Below, in pieces: positions 21,659 to 33,350 of a stretch of 64,000 bases of DNA. The number at the start of each line of letters is the position of its first letter. The stretch's first letter is position 1. Made by a program: the position numbers and the translations under genes. The notes under the pieces are model-generated. The model made no database searches. It was not told where the DNA came from and worked only from the letters and a program-made list of their open reading frames with translations. Origin of the DNA: Isoetes taiwanensis (lineage: Eukaryota > Streptophyta > Lycopodiopsida > Isoetales > Isoetaceae); assembly GCA_021234155.1 (NCBI GenBank), contig JAJEKV010000055.1, forward strand, positions 851,090 through 915,089, read 5' to 3'.

Positions 21659-24600
21659 TCATTCGCATTTGATCGCACGATAAATGTGCCGCACAAAAAG
21701 CAAAGAGGCTCGGTAACCAATTGCACCAAGCATCAGAAAGAACCCATAACATACACATCCCATGTAGCCAAAAAAGAAGGATGTCTGCATCAGTCCAGTC
21801 ATATCGGACCTTGCATAGTAATAGTAGAAGCAATAACCATAGATGAATAAGCCAGTAGAGCCACCACAGAACACGGATCTGGAACGAGGGAAGTGTCAGT
21901 GACAAAACTTTGAGAGTAACTAGTAAAATCAAGACTTCCACAGTACCTCCACCACCATTCATGGTCCTCAACAGCAAGTTGAAAATAGGTCAGAGAGATG
22001 GTGATAAATGCAGTCACAATTATGAGTATTATAAAGACTACAAAAAGGATGCTGTAAATAGTGTATATCTTATGGCCCCAAACGCTTGCAAAAATGTAGT
22101 AGAGCTCGATGTATATAGCACTGAAAGGAAGAAAGCCCGCCATGCACATCTGAATTTGTTTTTTTTTTTAAGACAAAGAAAAAAGTATTAATAATATTTT
22201 TACTCATTTTGACAAGTTAACTAGGTATTCAAGAACATTTAAACCAGAAATGTCTATCGCTCCTTTAAATTCATAAAATAAATATATGGTACATAACCAT
22301 CAATGGAACTATATGTCCAATCAAACTAAAAAATGGAATGCAAAGAAGAAATGCACCTCCCAGTATAAATTTATCTTCCTAGAACGACATATTACAACTA
22401 GACAATTTCATAAATACCATGGAAGATACTTTAAACCTACAATCTATTGTGCAGAAATGCATCAGATTGGCCGAATACAATACCTGAGGAACAGTATTTC
22501 GATACCACGGTAAGGCAGGAATTTCACGAGGGTACTTGTTAGTTCGACAAGGAGCATAAAACTCTGTCTTGTTGTTTTTACCAATAAGACCACCGAGGAC
22601 CTGCCAAAATACAGGAATTACTACATAAGAAATTATAACATCTTATGGACTATATTCCAATACCAAATTATAAATTTTATTAGGGCTTGCTTCAACAGTA
22701 TATGTAGCATATTATGTGCCCCATCATGATACAATTAAGTAAATCACAAAAACTTATGTTCTTTAGAAATGTCACAGATTAATATACATGATTCTGCATT
22801 AAATTCACCAGACATTAACTTACTGTGAGGGGGAAAGTGACAAGAGCCCATATTATTGCAATGATGACAATTGTCCCAAACGGCAATGCAGCTGTAGACC
22901 GGTAACCAATCGCAACGCTGTTGTTGAAGCAGAAAACAAGGAACAGCGGGCCACAAAATAAGGATGCAGTCAAGAGGAGATTCCGGACCTGCCAAAATAT
23001 TGTACGAAACCATTCAAATGAGAATAAGAGAGAGGAAAAAGGAAGAGATGGAACAGGCAAATGAGTAAGGAGACTTGTCACTTTGTTTGTGACTTGCAGT
23101 TTAGAAAGTATATTGCATTACTTGTAACTTAACCAATATAAAGCAAAAATGGAATACATGGTTTAAAATAGTTGCGCATTCATGCAACATGCTGCATAAA
23201 ATGATCAAATAATATAAAACACATACCCAGCTTTCACCACCCATCTGCTTATACAAATGTGCAGAAACATATCCAGATATTCCAGCTGTGAGGGCATAGA
23301 TAACAAGACATGCAGTGTTGAGCGCTCCTCGATTATAAGGATAAAATACGCCAACCAGTGACAAGCCAAATATGCACAATACAAGAACAAGCAGCTGCGT
23401 GCCACTCCCAATAATTGCTGCAAAAACACTGAAGCAGAAAACTGTGAAGAATAGAATAACATTTGACAAACCCAGATATTTAACAAGTTTGTAATGTACT
23501 TTGGATGAGATGGGAAGCGGAAAACATCCCCATGAATGTACTTCCAGCCCGTCTCATCGGGGTCTTCTTCATCTTCCTTTGAGTATCTGAACAGAAACCA
23601 AAATCCATAACATGTTAGTGGTTTGTCCTAGAGTGAAGGTATTATAAAGCAGATGAGCACTCCAAAATAAAGTTACAATGCAGATACATATAATGCATCT
23701 TAGCAATCCACTAACTGTAAACCCTACCTACAGGCCATATTTCTCATTAGGTAAGTAGACGGAAACAATTACCTCGGAGCTACAATCAAATTGGTGGCAA
23801 TGGTTAGAAGTTTTCTAATATAACAGGATAATAAGAATAGCTATGTTTGTAAGAATAACTTAAACAAAGTACCTACCTGCTAAGCCTGTGTATAAGAACT
23901 TGTCAAACAGAAGTTACTTTACTTTCAGTGGATAAATGTAAATTGTGAGCCCACTAAAATTGTGGAATTTAGTAAGGGCATATCTAACTTCATGACATAC
24001 AGGACAAGCATTTTAAATTTACTTATTCTGAAACAAAAGGGTTGCATAAGATGTCTTACTTCACAAAGTCATTTTTAAGCACCCGCATAAGAATTGTAGC
24101 AAGAAATCCGGTCAATAACAAGACAGTTACACATGAGTTGATGATGGAAAACCAGTGAATTTCCAGGTGTTGTGGGAGGAAGGAGTATCGCTGGTATTTC
24201 TCCATTCGACGACTGAATATCTGATCAGTTGTCTTCCACTTCACAGAATATGTGAAGTCAGCTGTGACTGGTTCATCATCGGTGATGTCAATAACTTTGG
24301 AAGAATCAGTCGAGACACTAATTTCTATAACTTGATCGCCATTATATGACACGTCAAAATGGACATGTGTAAAGAGTTGATAGTGGTCTTCTTTATCCCC
24401 TGGTTCTACTTTGCCAATAAATCCCCATAATGGAAGATCATCAAAAAACATCTGCAACAGATTGTAATAATAAAAATCAGTAAATAAAGCCCACCTTTTC
24501 CTCACCTGCATTTGAGGTTTGACAATTGGCACAAACATGAGGATGGACCTCCTACCTGAAAGTAGTAATCTTGCTGCACTGCTTTACGAAACTGCCTTTT

Positions 24601-25560
24601 CTGTTCAGGCTCGAGTTTTGTACTACATAGCTTTTCCAAATCCTTGTCCATCTTAAAACTAAGATTGAACAGGGTTGTTACCATACGATCTCCTTCTAAA
24701 ACTTCCCCTAGATCTTCAGTTTTATGCTTCACATTTTCAGGCACACAGAATGGAAGGTCATAATACTGGTAAGTTTCACTGCATCAGATATCACAGCAAG
24801 GTCAGCAGAATGGCGTACAAGCTACAGACAGTTCAATTCTATGATGCTAAGCCCAATTAAGAGATTCAGATTATCATTGGCTGGAAAAACTTGTTATGGT
24901 AGTCGATACTGAGTTTCTCCAGGAGGTTAATAGATATGACAACGGATATCAAACAGTATGTTGTGTGAGGTTCTCGTTCACATGGGTATGCTAATGATAC
25001 GACTTAAGCACGCTGACCTTGACTATTAAAATCTAGGAATTACAATTACAATAATAAATAAGGAGAAAACAGTGATCTAACTTGAGATGGCGCTCAACAC
25101 ACCATCAATATGTAAAAGCGCTTCTGCACTCTAGAGGAAGTAGTCTACTCCAATAACCAATATAACATAATTTGAAGGTAATCTCCAATCAATTGCAAAC
25201 GCATGCAGATGCATTGCTCTGTGAACACCTAATCTATGTAATTGCGTGGTAAGAATTATGAAGACATCGGAAAAAACTGTTGATCCGACAGTGTCTATAA
25301 ATGCGATCTAGTAAAAAAAAAGGGGAAGAACAAATAGCGTTTTCTCTCCTTCAGGTAGTACGTATTTACCTTGGATTGTGAAAAGGTCCCACTTTGTTGG
25401 CATAGAGTGGCACCCTATCACCCTCTCCATATTTGTGATCACTTGAACTAAGCAATCTACGAAATGCTGAGCTTCCACCTTCAAAGTCCCTTCTTCCAGC
25501 GACCACTTTCAACAGCACAATGACAACACACAATACCTCTCGATATCTGATTCTGGCCAT
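21659..25560 (-). CDS. TMN: transmembrane 9 superfamily (nonaspanin, TMN/EMP70) protein
   Basis: Nine-pass membrane protein of Golgi and endosomes, implicated in sorting membrane cargo. Minus-strand exons: 25560-25370, 24778-24556, 24451-24060, 23586-23500, 23428-23227, 22988-22824, 22600-22484, 22149-21947, 21878-21659. All junctions are GT-AG and keep phase, giving exactly 600 codons including stop (family about 590-600). A hydrophobic signal peptide ([15 protein letters not shown]) is followed by the lumenal domain with [23 protein letters not shown] and [13 protein letters not shown]. The membrane region shows [61 protein letters not shown] and [15 protein letters not shown]. The tail ends IYRAIKCE, carrying the KXD/E motif known for Golgi retention in plant TMNs. 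Only the exon 4/5 join (SHP-N-VFAAII) is slightly uncertain because two acceptors lie close together. It appears fully functional. Confidence 0.94.
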
Positions 25561-26011
25561 TCTGATTTCAACTCAGATCCACGCCACTATCAAAGATCTA
25601 GACGGATCTGAAAACAACCGAGATCAGTTTATAAAACCAGTCCAGAAAAAGCCTGTCCAAGAGCAAAGAAACAGACCTTCGATGGAGGACAATTTTTGTA
25701 GAAACAAGGAAAATCGCCGGATCTAAAAACAGGAAGAAGGGACCTTCAGAAAGGCATTCTTTCATGGAGGCATGGTCTGGAATTTGCGGCAGAATACGGT
25801 GGCTACGTTACCCTTGGACTAGTGAGGAAGCTCGAGGGAGAGACTTTGTGCCTGTACTTGTTAAAGTCTCCATTCTAAAGCAGCCCTGGTCCGTTTCCAC
25901 CTGAAATTTTGGAAAAGTCCATGTGATATCTTTTGTAATGTCAAATCATATATTTTGTATGGGAAAAAATTGCAACCAAATTGTAAAAGAATTTTTATTG
26001 AATTACATTAT
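25561..26011. other. TMN 5' flank; no gene seen
   Basis: Upstream region of the TMN gene. I see no clear TATA box and no ORF of note. Confidence 0.4.
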
Positions 26012-26391
26012 TTTAAGGCTGAGATTCCACTGCCGGAAGCGGTAATTAACTCTGTGGCATCAAATGCCATAAACCTAAACTACCATAGCCAGATGCATAT
26101 GATTCCACTACGGCAAAGGCAGTTGTTCCACAAAAAATCTCTTCCGTTAGTCTGATTCGTGGCAAGATCTGGAGAGGGGTAATTGTTTCTGGTGCAAAGG
26201 GCCGGGAGGATTCCCCTGACAGTAAATCGAATTTTTTTAGTGTACACATCATCTTCCAAAGCAAAACCCGATGCTTAATTGCCGCTGTTAGTGGAATCAG
26301 AGAAAACAACGGAAGTTTTAAATCGTTCATTTGGATTGGTCAGCTTCTAACTTCCAGGCATCAATTGACGCCAGTGGAATCTCACCCTAAG
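26012..26391. mobile_element. MITE-like element with terminal inverted repeats
   Basis: GATTCCACT..AGCGGTAATTAA near 26022-26046 is matched in inverse by TTAATTGCCGCTGTTAGTGG followed by AATCAG near 26276-26303. A third inverse copy of the outer motif (CAGTGGAATCTCACC) lies near 26371-26386. The span of about 290 bp with no ORF fits a short non-autonomous DNA element, perhaps with a nested or duplicated end. A target-site duplication was not found. Confidence 0.5.
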
Positions 26392-27839
26392 ATCGTGTAA
26401 AAATAATACCAATAATAATACCTCTGCAACATATTTTCCACAATGCCATTTTACGTTTGGCTTTCACACTGTATAAAGTCCAGGTGCAAGGCTCCCCCCT
26501 TGTGGCCTTGCACCTCGCCCTTACATGTCGTAAAAGCCCACAAGGGTTTTTTATATAATACGTTTATTATTTATTTTGCACGTATTTTGAACTTTACAAA
26601 GAATGGGTATCGAGTCGTTCAAAACATGCATGATCAATTGAATAGGGAACAAAAGGTCCAAATGGTCTATACGTAGTTATAAGCAGTTAAGTTTGGTTAG
26701 TGTTTGTTCTACACTAATCCTAGAACAAATATCTCTCGGGTAGACTGCCAAGAGTTGCATTCCATATAAGGTGGTTGGGGGCAGGATCCAACAAAGCAAT
26801 GTTAGTATGGTGTGGGCGGCATATGTTCAATACGATGCTGCCAATGTGGCATGATGTAAAAATTGCTCCTCCTCCTCCTCCTCCTCCTCCTCCTCCTCCT
26901 CCTCCTTATAGCCACATGCATTTATTAGGGATGGTATGGCTAAGGTAGCATGGTTTGAAGTTTTTAGGCTATGGATTGGGTTAGTAGGATCCTTTACTCA
27001 TGCTCTGGCTCTGGCTACCCAATTTGTTTGGTGGATCTTACAAGGGTATACACCGTGAGCCTTGGCTTTTGTTAGGTTTTGTTCTGATTGTAAGCGAGAG
27101 ATGAATGTGGGCTGATTTGAAATTGGCCCCCGTGTACTTCCCTTATGTTGAGAAGAATTCTTCAAGCTTGAGTGGAAGTGTAGTCTGCTGTTGCACCCTT
27201 CCTATGCTCCTAAGGAAGCATGTAAGATTTGGTCTCTTCTAGATTACATGGCTCCTCCCCCCTCCCCTTTTTTTTTTTTTTTTTTTTTTTTATTTCTATT
27301 TTTTTTTTTTTTTTTTTTTTTTGTTGGGGGGGTGTGTTGATCCCTGTAATTTGTATTGTGTTAGCTACTGCTAACTACAGGGCCCAAAATATTTCCTTGA
27401 GAGAGCATAAGGGTCTTACTAATTCAATTTCCTTCCACCACTACTCTTTCTATTCCCTCTTTTTCTTCTCAGCGTGCGAAAGAAACTCTTCCTATCCAGT
27501 CAGCGAAATTTTTGAAGCCGTTGAAGTGATCAAATTTTGTCCAATTCTCCATATTCTATTTCTTTCTGCATTCTATATGTCATAACAGTTTCTCTTACAC
27601 TACATACAAGAGCTTTTTTCTGTAAGCATACCTTGTTTCTATGTAACCAACCACATACTTCATCATGCCAAACTTGGAAGACCTGATTTTTTTTCACTCG
27701 CATCTGCTTTAACCAATGGTAAAATCCATCTCCATAATTTTTTTAGCGAAGGATATTGAAAATTATGGACAAAAGTTCTAGTAATACCACAACTTATATG
27801 TGATGCTCCCACCAAATATACGACGCCCCGTTGTACATC
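26392..27839. other. no intact gene; microsatellite and poly-T tracts
   Basis: Contains (CTC)n at about 26865-26906 and two T-runs at about 27266-27322 split by a short ATTTCTA stretch. The + reading near 27000-27230 (LALATQFVWWIL, YAPKEACKIWSLLDYM) may be eroded retroelement coding sequence, but I cannot assign it. Confidence 0.35.
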
Positions 27840-28400
27840 TCGTGGGAAATCCCCCATCCAGCCCTCCGTCTGCACCTGGGGGTGACTGAGAATGTCGAAT
27901 AAACCCAGTTGCAAGATTCTCCTAGATATAAGTCCGCAAAGTCTCCAATTCTGTTGGCGATAAGCCATAGATAGGGCCAAATAGCGAGGTTTTCCTTGGC
28001 TGAAGATCAATGGGGCAGTCATAGGGACGATGATCTGGAAGCTTAGTGGCTTTGACCTTATTAAAAACATTGCTAAAATCCTTGTACTTATCAGGAAGGA
28101 TAAGAGCAAACGTTTCTGAAGCATAGCTAGTCGAAGGATGGACTTGGATTGCAAATGCTGAACTGGGATCTTGCCTACCAGATCTGATAAACTTGTGAAG
28201 AGAGATCTTCGAGATATGGGGCTGAGGGCGTAAAGAAGCCTCTACAGAAGCAGGAGCAAGAACAGGAGCGAGAGCAGGAACAGGAGCAGAAGTAGGAGCA
28301 ACTGGAACAGAAACTGGAGCAGGAACTAGAGCAGGAACTGGAACAAGAACTGGAATAGGGACGTCATCTAAAACATGGTCAGAATCTGAGACATGAACTG
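27840..28400 (-). pseudogene. Ty3/gypsy pol fragment (protease-RT linker and RT start)
   Basis: On the minus strand, KISLHKFIRSGRQDPSSAFA, SYASETFALILPDKYKDFSN and VFNKVKATKLPDHRPYDCPI lead into the RT start (GPIYGLSPTELETLRTYI, ENLATGFIRHSQSPPGA). This is the classic linker and first RT block of Ty3/gypsy pol. The stretch upstream (about 28270-28390) encodes a Pro/Val/Ala repeat (VPVPALVPAPVSVPVAP). A stop interrupts the RT start, and the rest of RT is missing. Confidence 0.85.
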
Positions 28401-28444
28401 GAGTAGAGACAATTCACTACAAGAGAATGGTGGCTAAACGTCAT

Positions 28445-28905
28445 AATATTAGTCAGAGAGCCTTTGTAAAACAGACAAGTGTCCAAACCTTATTGCTGAC
28501 GAATGAACTGATGAGTTTTATCTGAACGAATATTAGTCAGAACATTAGTCAGCATAGTAGTCATGTAATTAGTTATATGTTTAGTCAGTCTCTTAGTCAT
28601 CAGTTTAGTCAGATAAGTAGTCAATGTAATAGATAGAATCTTATTTTGTGAGTCAGTTACTTAGTCAGCTTATTAGATAGGTTCTTAGTCAGCTCATTAG
28701 GTATGTAATTAGTCAATGTATCACTTATGTATTTAGTCATGATATTAGTCAAATACTTAGTCAAAAAGTTCGTCATAGTAATAGTTAGAATATGGGTCAA
28801 TTATTAGTCAGACAGTTGGTCAGGTAATAGTCAGACAATCAGTCAGGTTATTTAGCCACAACATCAGTTATTAGTCAGAAGAACAGTCAAAATATAAGTC
28901 TATCT
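28445..28905. repeat. 12-bp-period array of TTAGTCA motifs
   Basis: More than a dozen TTAGTCA heptamers, often followed by G, recur mostly 12 bp apart (for example TTAGTCAGTCTC, TTAGTCATCAGT and TTAGTCAGATAA in series near 28590-28625). On the minus strand they read in part as tetrapeptide repeats (LTKLMTKRLTKHITNYMTTM). The array lies directly upstream, on that strand, of the gypsy pol fragment. Confidence 0.8.
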
Positions 28906-29104
28906 ATCTTCTTTTAACATTCATTACAATAATAACAACAATTAACATTTGTTACAACATATATAATAGAATAAAAATGCAATTGACATTTGTGAACAAC
29001 AGATACAATAGAATAAAAAGCAAAATCTGAAGATAAAGACAATTACATATCTGAAAACTTAAGACTTTATTACAACATAAGGAGTCATTACAAGTAGTCA
29101 TTAC

Positions 29105-29720
29105 AGATTAAAGATAAGATAAGATAAGAAATTTTTACGTCCACGGGAACCCAACGGGTTATGGGACGGCACATGCAAGGGCAACAGCCCATCTAAAACC
29201 TGTGGACTAGGCCCCATCACCAAACACAATAACCAAATATTAAAAGGCTATCAAGAATAAGATAAGATAATGCTAATGCTAGTGGTAAACTTATGCTTCT
29301 AAAATTATCTAGACATAGCCAGTCCAAGGATTGGAAGGCCATTGATCTAGAATAATTCTTTGCGCCTCCCACATTACCTTTGCCCATTTCTTTTTGCGCG
29401 GGCTGCCCTCACCTTGCGAGCTCCTCCTTACGGTTACACAATTGAAGAGGGAGAGGTCCTCCTGCATCTTGAGAAACTAGTCCCTCTGAGATGGTTTCCA
29501 TCTTGAAGAACATGTAAGCGGCTAAGAGTGTCTTGAAACTGGACCAAAAGATGGCGAGGACGATCAAGTCTTGCCGCTCCCACCCTAGTAGAGGAGACAA
29601 CTCCATCAGCCTTCACATGCATGACATCAGTGAAAAAATGCAAAGCAGCATCCATATCGAGAAAGGGCATCATCTTCTGCCTCTGCAACCCCTATAATAC
29701 GCAAGTTCAGGCTCCTAGTA
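29105..29720 (-). mobile_element. ORF1-only LINE derivative with (TTATC)n tail
   Basis: On the minus strand, an L1-type ORF1 RRM-like core is readable across frameshifts (NLRIIGVAE; DMDAALHFFTDVMHVKADGV; RPRHLLVQFQDTLSRLHVLQ). Its C-terminal signature follows (DDLTPLQLCNRKEELARVRA). Within about 200 bp it reaches the family 3' end (CGTCCCATAACCCGTTGGG, then CCCGTGGACGTAAAAATTTC) and a tail of TTATC repeats at about 29110-29128. No endonuclease or RT lies between, so ORF2 is deleted. This resembles the mammalian HAL1 arrangement. Confidence 0.7.
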
Positions 29721-29949
29721 ACAGAAGATACTGAGGCAGCCTGCTCCTGTCTACTCATGTCAGCATCTTGTCTTTCTGAAGTGACCTATATTGTGCAATG
29801 TTCCGTGCAATAGTACCATCCACGAATTCAGAACCCAGATTTCTGCCAATGCCTCGATTCTTGCTCTTCTTCCCTTTCTTTCTCGATGCGGATGCATTAT
29901 CACTTCTCTTGCTGCCCTCCTCCACATCATTTCTCTTCTTCAGAATCAT

Positions 29950-30585
29950 CTCTTCCATACTCCTTGCACCCTCCATCCCTTCTCCAACAATGTGTTGTAA
30001 AAAGCATCAATGTCAGCAGCAGTTTCATGTGGCAAATCAGGGGCGTCTACATGACAATTTAACTCTACCGCTATCCCCACACCATCTTCCACATCTTCCC
30101 CTCTAATATCCTCTACTCCATCCACTTCTTGCTCACCTCCATCAACTACATGGGCATTCTCGCCTTCCTCAACTCCATGGGTTGTCTCACCTTCTAAATC
30201 TGCATGAACTAGTCCTTCTTCGTCCCTTTGATCTGCATGCGCCTTGGTGTTTGCTTCCTAAAACAGGAAAGTTGTTTAAGGTGAGAGAAGGATATATCAG
30301 AATTCTACAAAACATCACAGTAGGAATTACCTCCAGTTGTTTTCTTCTTCGCTGCTTATTCTTCCTCTCGCCCTTCTTTTCTAAGAAATGTAACGCCTCA
30401 AACTACAAAAGAACAAAAAAAATCAGAAATTTTGAGCTGTCACAATTGATCATAAATAACAAAAAAGCTAAAAATCAGAACTAAACAAAATGAATAGATA
30501 ACCTTACATTTCCAAGAATTCTCCCTTCGACTATTAGAGATTCTCGATATGCCCTGTATGACCTCTTTTTCTTTATCGCTGCCAT
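29950..30585 (-). CDS. candidate three-exon gene, basic then acidic protein, function unknown
   Basis: Minus-strand exons 30585-30508 (starts MAAIKKKRSYRAYRESLIVE), 30402-30331 (FEALHFLEKKGERKNKQRRR) and 30257 to about 29950 join in phase 0 with good GT-AG sites. Exon 3 encodes an acidic stretch (GEDVEDGVGIAVELNCHVD) and stops at WKR followed by TGA. Just beyond, another frame stays open (29976-29755, KKRNDVEEGSKRSDNASASR), so the true protein may be longer with a frameshift. It adjoins the LINE ORF1 fragment; it could be the 5' part of that ORF1 or a host gene hit by it. Introns would be unusual for a LINE copy. I recognise no domain. Confidence 0.45.
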
Positions 30586-30639
30586 AATGTAGATTGGCTT
30601 GCAAAATTCACACCTATAATATCAGTGTGAAAGTAGTCA

Positions 30640-31037
30640 ATTTAGTTAACAATCCAAGTTCCTACCTTCCCTATGCCGTCTTTGAGTACGAAGATCAAGA
30701 AGGTTTGGATGAGAGTGATTGTGGATTGACTACTAACCTTGTTGCTTTGCATGAGAAAGCATTGGATTGGTAGTTTGACATTAACAATTATTTGGAGAAC
30801 AATGAAGTGCCCAAGGATATGACCAGCAGCCAAGAAAGAATGTTCAAAGAAAAATGCAAGAAGTTTAAGCTGATAGGAGAAGTTTTGTGCAAAATTGACA
30901 AAGAGGGAGTGCTACTAAGATGTGTGGATTCAGAGAAGGCCAAGATGATCATTGAAGCATGCCATGAGGGCATCTATGGAGGCCATTTTGCTACTGACAC
31001 AACAGCCAAGAAGATATTAAGATCAGGGTATTTCTAA
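30640..31037 (+). pseudogene. Ty3/gypsy integrase zinc-binding domain fragment
   Basis: The open frame 30792-31037 reads LLRCVDSEKAKMIIEACHEG, then YGGHFATDTTAKKILRSGYF, the H2C2 N-terminal domain of gypsy integrase with its upstream linker (NEVPKDMTSSQERMFKEKC). It stops one residue before the expected W-P. The upstream 150 bp belong to the same polyprotein in another frame. The family differs from the element at 1-1646. Confidence 0.8.
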
Positions 31038-31739
31038 CCTCACAAATGCAAAATCAGAAAGAGTTTTATAGATAGATTAGCTTAGATTGCTTTTGAATTG
31101 CTGAACATATTTGTAAAATCTAAAAAACAGAAAAAGAAAAGCCAAAAAATAAGTTTAAGGGTAGTCCAAAAATTAGTTTTAGGTATTTGCACAAATAGAC
31201 AAAATTAATGCAAAGTTTAGTTTGTTTCATGCTTTGGTGATCTACTGCTATGACTAATGCAAGAACAGTGAGATGCATGCAGGTTCCAGCTCATACAAGG
31301 CCAAAATTTTGAGTTATCATTGCTAAAGTGATTGATTTCCATGTAAGAGCATCTGAAAAACTCATTTACGTACCTCATTCTCATTTACTCATCTTATTTT
31401 CTTCCACACATCTCTACATATGATGGTGTTGCCATCCCTGCCACAACAGCAACTCTTTGTACTAATTTTGTCATATGCAGGATCATTCTTTCATACATCC
31501 ATTACACGTTAGTTGCTCAAGAGTTGCCCATATCCATCAAACTGCCACCATATCTCCACATGGCAGCTATGTTTTTGCTAACCACACATTCATTTGCCAT
31601 GCAGGTTCATCAGTTTCATGCTCTCACAATCATCTGCACTTCATTTGGCCTGCCTACCACTTTGCTTTGCTCTCATCTCGTGCAAAACATATGTTGCCAA
31701 CCATATCTCCATATTGGCAACCATTAAGAACTTTAGCAA
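31038..31739. other. no gene seen
   Basis: AT-rich sequence with chance ORFs only. Confidence 0.45.
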
Positions 31740-33170
31740 GTCATGTGCATAACCAAAGGCTGGGGGACCAGCCTAGAAATACGATAAATCCCCTCTTCCA
31801 TGGCAACAATACCACCATAGAAAGGCCCTCCGTCTGACTCGGACCACTTGTGATGGCAAGTGTCCGGGTGAAGGATACGGAGGTGTCATTCGTCCTACGC
31901 CTTCGATGGGAATCCTATATGGCAGAAGCATTCATACAAGGTTAGCACCTGGCAACAACACAAATAAATAATATGCCACCACGAAGGGTGGCCCATCATC
32001 AAAATGCAATAGAACACCAACGTACAAGGAAATGCATCATAAATAATGGCTCTATCCCGGCTCAGACTTGTGGGGAATCAACTGACAGTCAAGGCCTCCA
32101 GATAACAACAAACGGAGTCATAACAATGGCGTTGGCTGGCGTAGAACAATGGCTAGGGTAGTTCACTCCATCCGCCCCTCCTGTGCACACTTTGCAGATA
32201 GGCTGGAACATGCTATGACATGATTGTAGCCTTCCGGAGATGCAATCCCATGGAATCACCCATGGAACTACTCCGGGTTACATCTCCCCGGCCCGATGAG
32301 GCAGGTCAGAGAGGCGTCCCCTCCCCGAGCATGATTGATCCCTGGGTGTGCTAGAGAACATGTGCCACCTGAGTGATCCCTGCGTTCGTACCCGACTTAC
32401 TCCCCTAAATCTAAAGGCCGGCTCACTTGCCCATTCGAGTCTAGGGCGCCCACATACATTTGGCACGTCACTTGCGACCCAGGGAGTGTCAGACCTATAT
32501 CCGGCCCTCTCTGTGACCGGCTATAAGCCTAGCACACTATAGAAGTCCTGTAGCCGCGTTAGGCAAGACCCCACCCCCGATTCACCATCATACTCGTTAT
32601 TTGGTGTTGAATCACATCATAGCATCCACAGCCAGGTGGGCTCTTGTGCACATGGCGCATTCACTGGGATTTAAGAGGTTCTAACTAGGAACATCACTAA
32701 ATCTAGAGAGCTTTCAGAACTCTACCCGCCTGAATCCCATACAACACGGGAGGAATAGAAAGAGAAGACAGAATCAAATACAACATCCATCATCATCATG
32801 AGTAGAGCATAGAATAGAATCTAATCATCCATCTACTCAAACAAGGGTTAGAATAGCACAGAACTACCTAAAGACTGACCTGTGTCCTGGCTGGACCCAT
32901 TGTCTTGAAGAACATCCATAGAACTAGTCTGGTGTTAGGTTGCAACAGCTCCTTCCTCCCTCTGCCCTTCCCAAACTCGAATTTGGGGCAGAATGGGCTG
33001 GGAGCTCAATTTCCACTCAAAGATGGGAACCTGCCCTTGGCCAATCGAGTTAGGCCAAGTGGCACACTCTAATTAGCCTATTTGGCTAATTAATACTATT
33101 AGTTGGTCTACTTAGATTAGTTTAATCCCAATAATCCCAATACCCCCCCGCATGGTTGGCGGAAAAATAA
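31740..33170. repeat. dispersed repeat, copy 2, with a tail shared with 40430-40700
   Basis: About 32160-32300 is the inverse of 3768-3895. About 32940-33130 matches 40430-40700 in the same orientation (AAACTCGAATTTGGGGCAGA / AAATCGAATTGGGGCAAA; CCAATCGAGTTAGGCCAAGT / CCAATCGATTTGGGCCAGGT). No ORF of interest. Probably a non-autonomous retroelement or LTR family; the ends are unknown. Confidence 0.6.
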
Positions 33171-33221
33171 CAAAATGACACCTTGAGGATGCCATGGCGC
33201 CATTTGCATCTAGCTGCACCG

Positions 33222-33321
<100 letters not shown>

Positions 33322-33350
33322 GATGAAATGTTATTACGTCTGCGGAGACC

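Noticed and set aside
27229-27585. 118-codon ORF over the poly-T tracts
   Set aside because: Its length comes from phenylalanine codons in the T-runs; low complexity.
28445-28905. CRISPR array
   Set aside because: The repeated part is only 7 bp, spacers are about 5 bp, and this is a plant genome.
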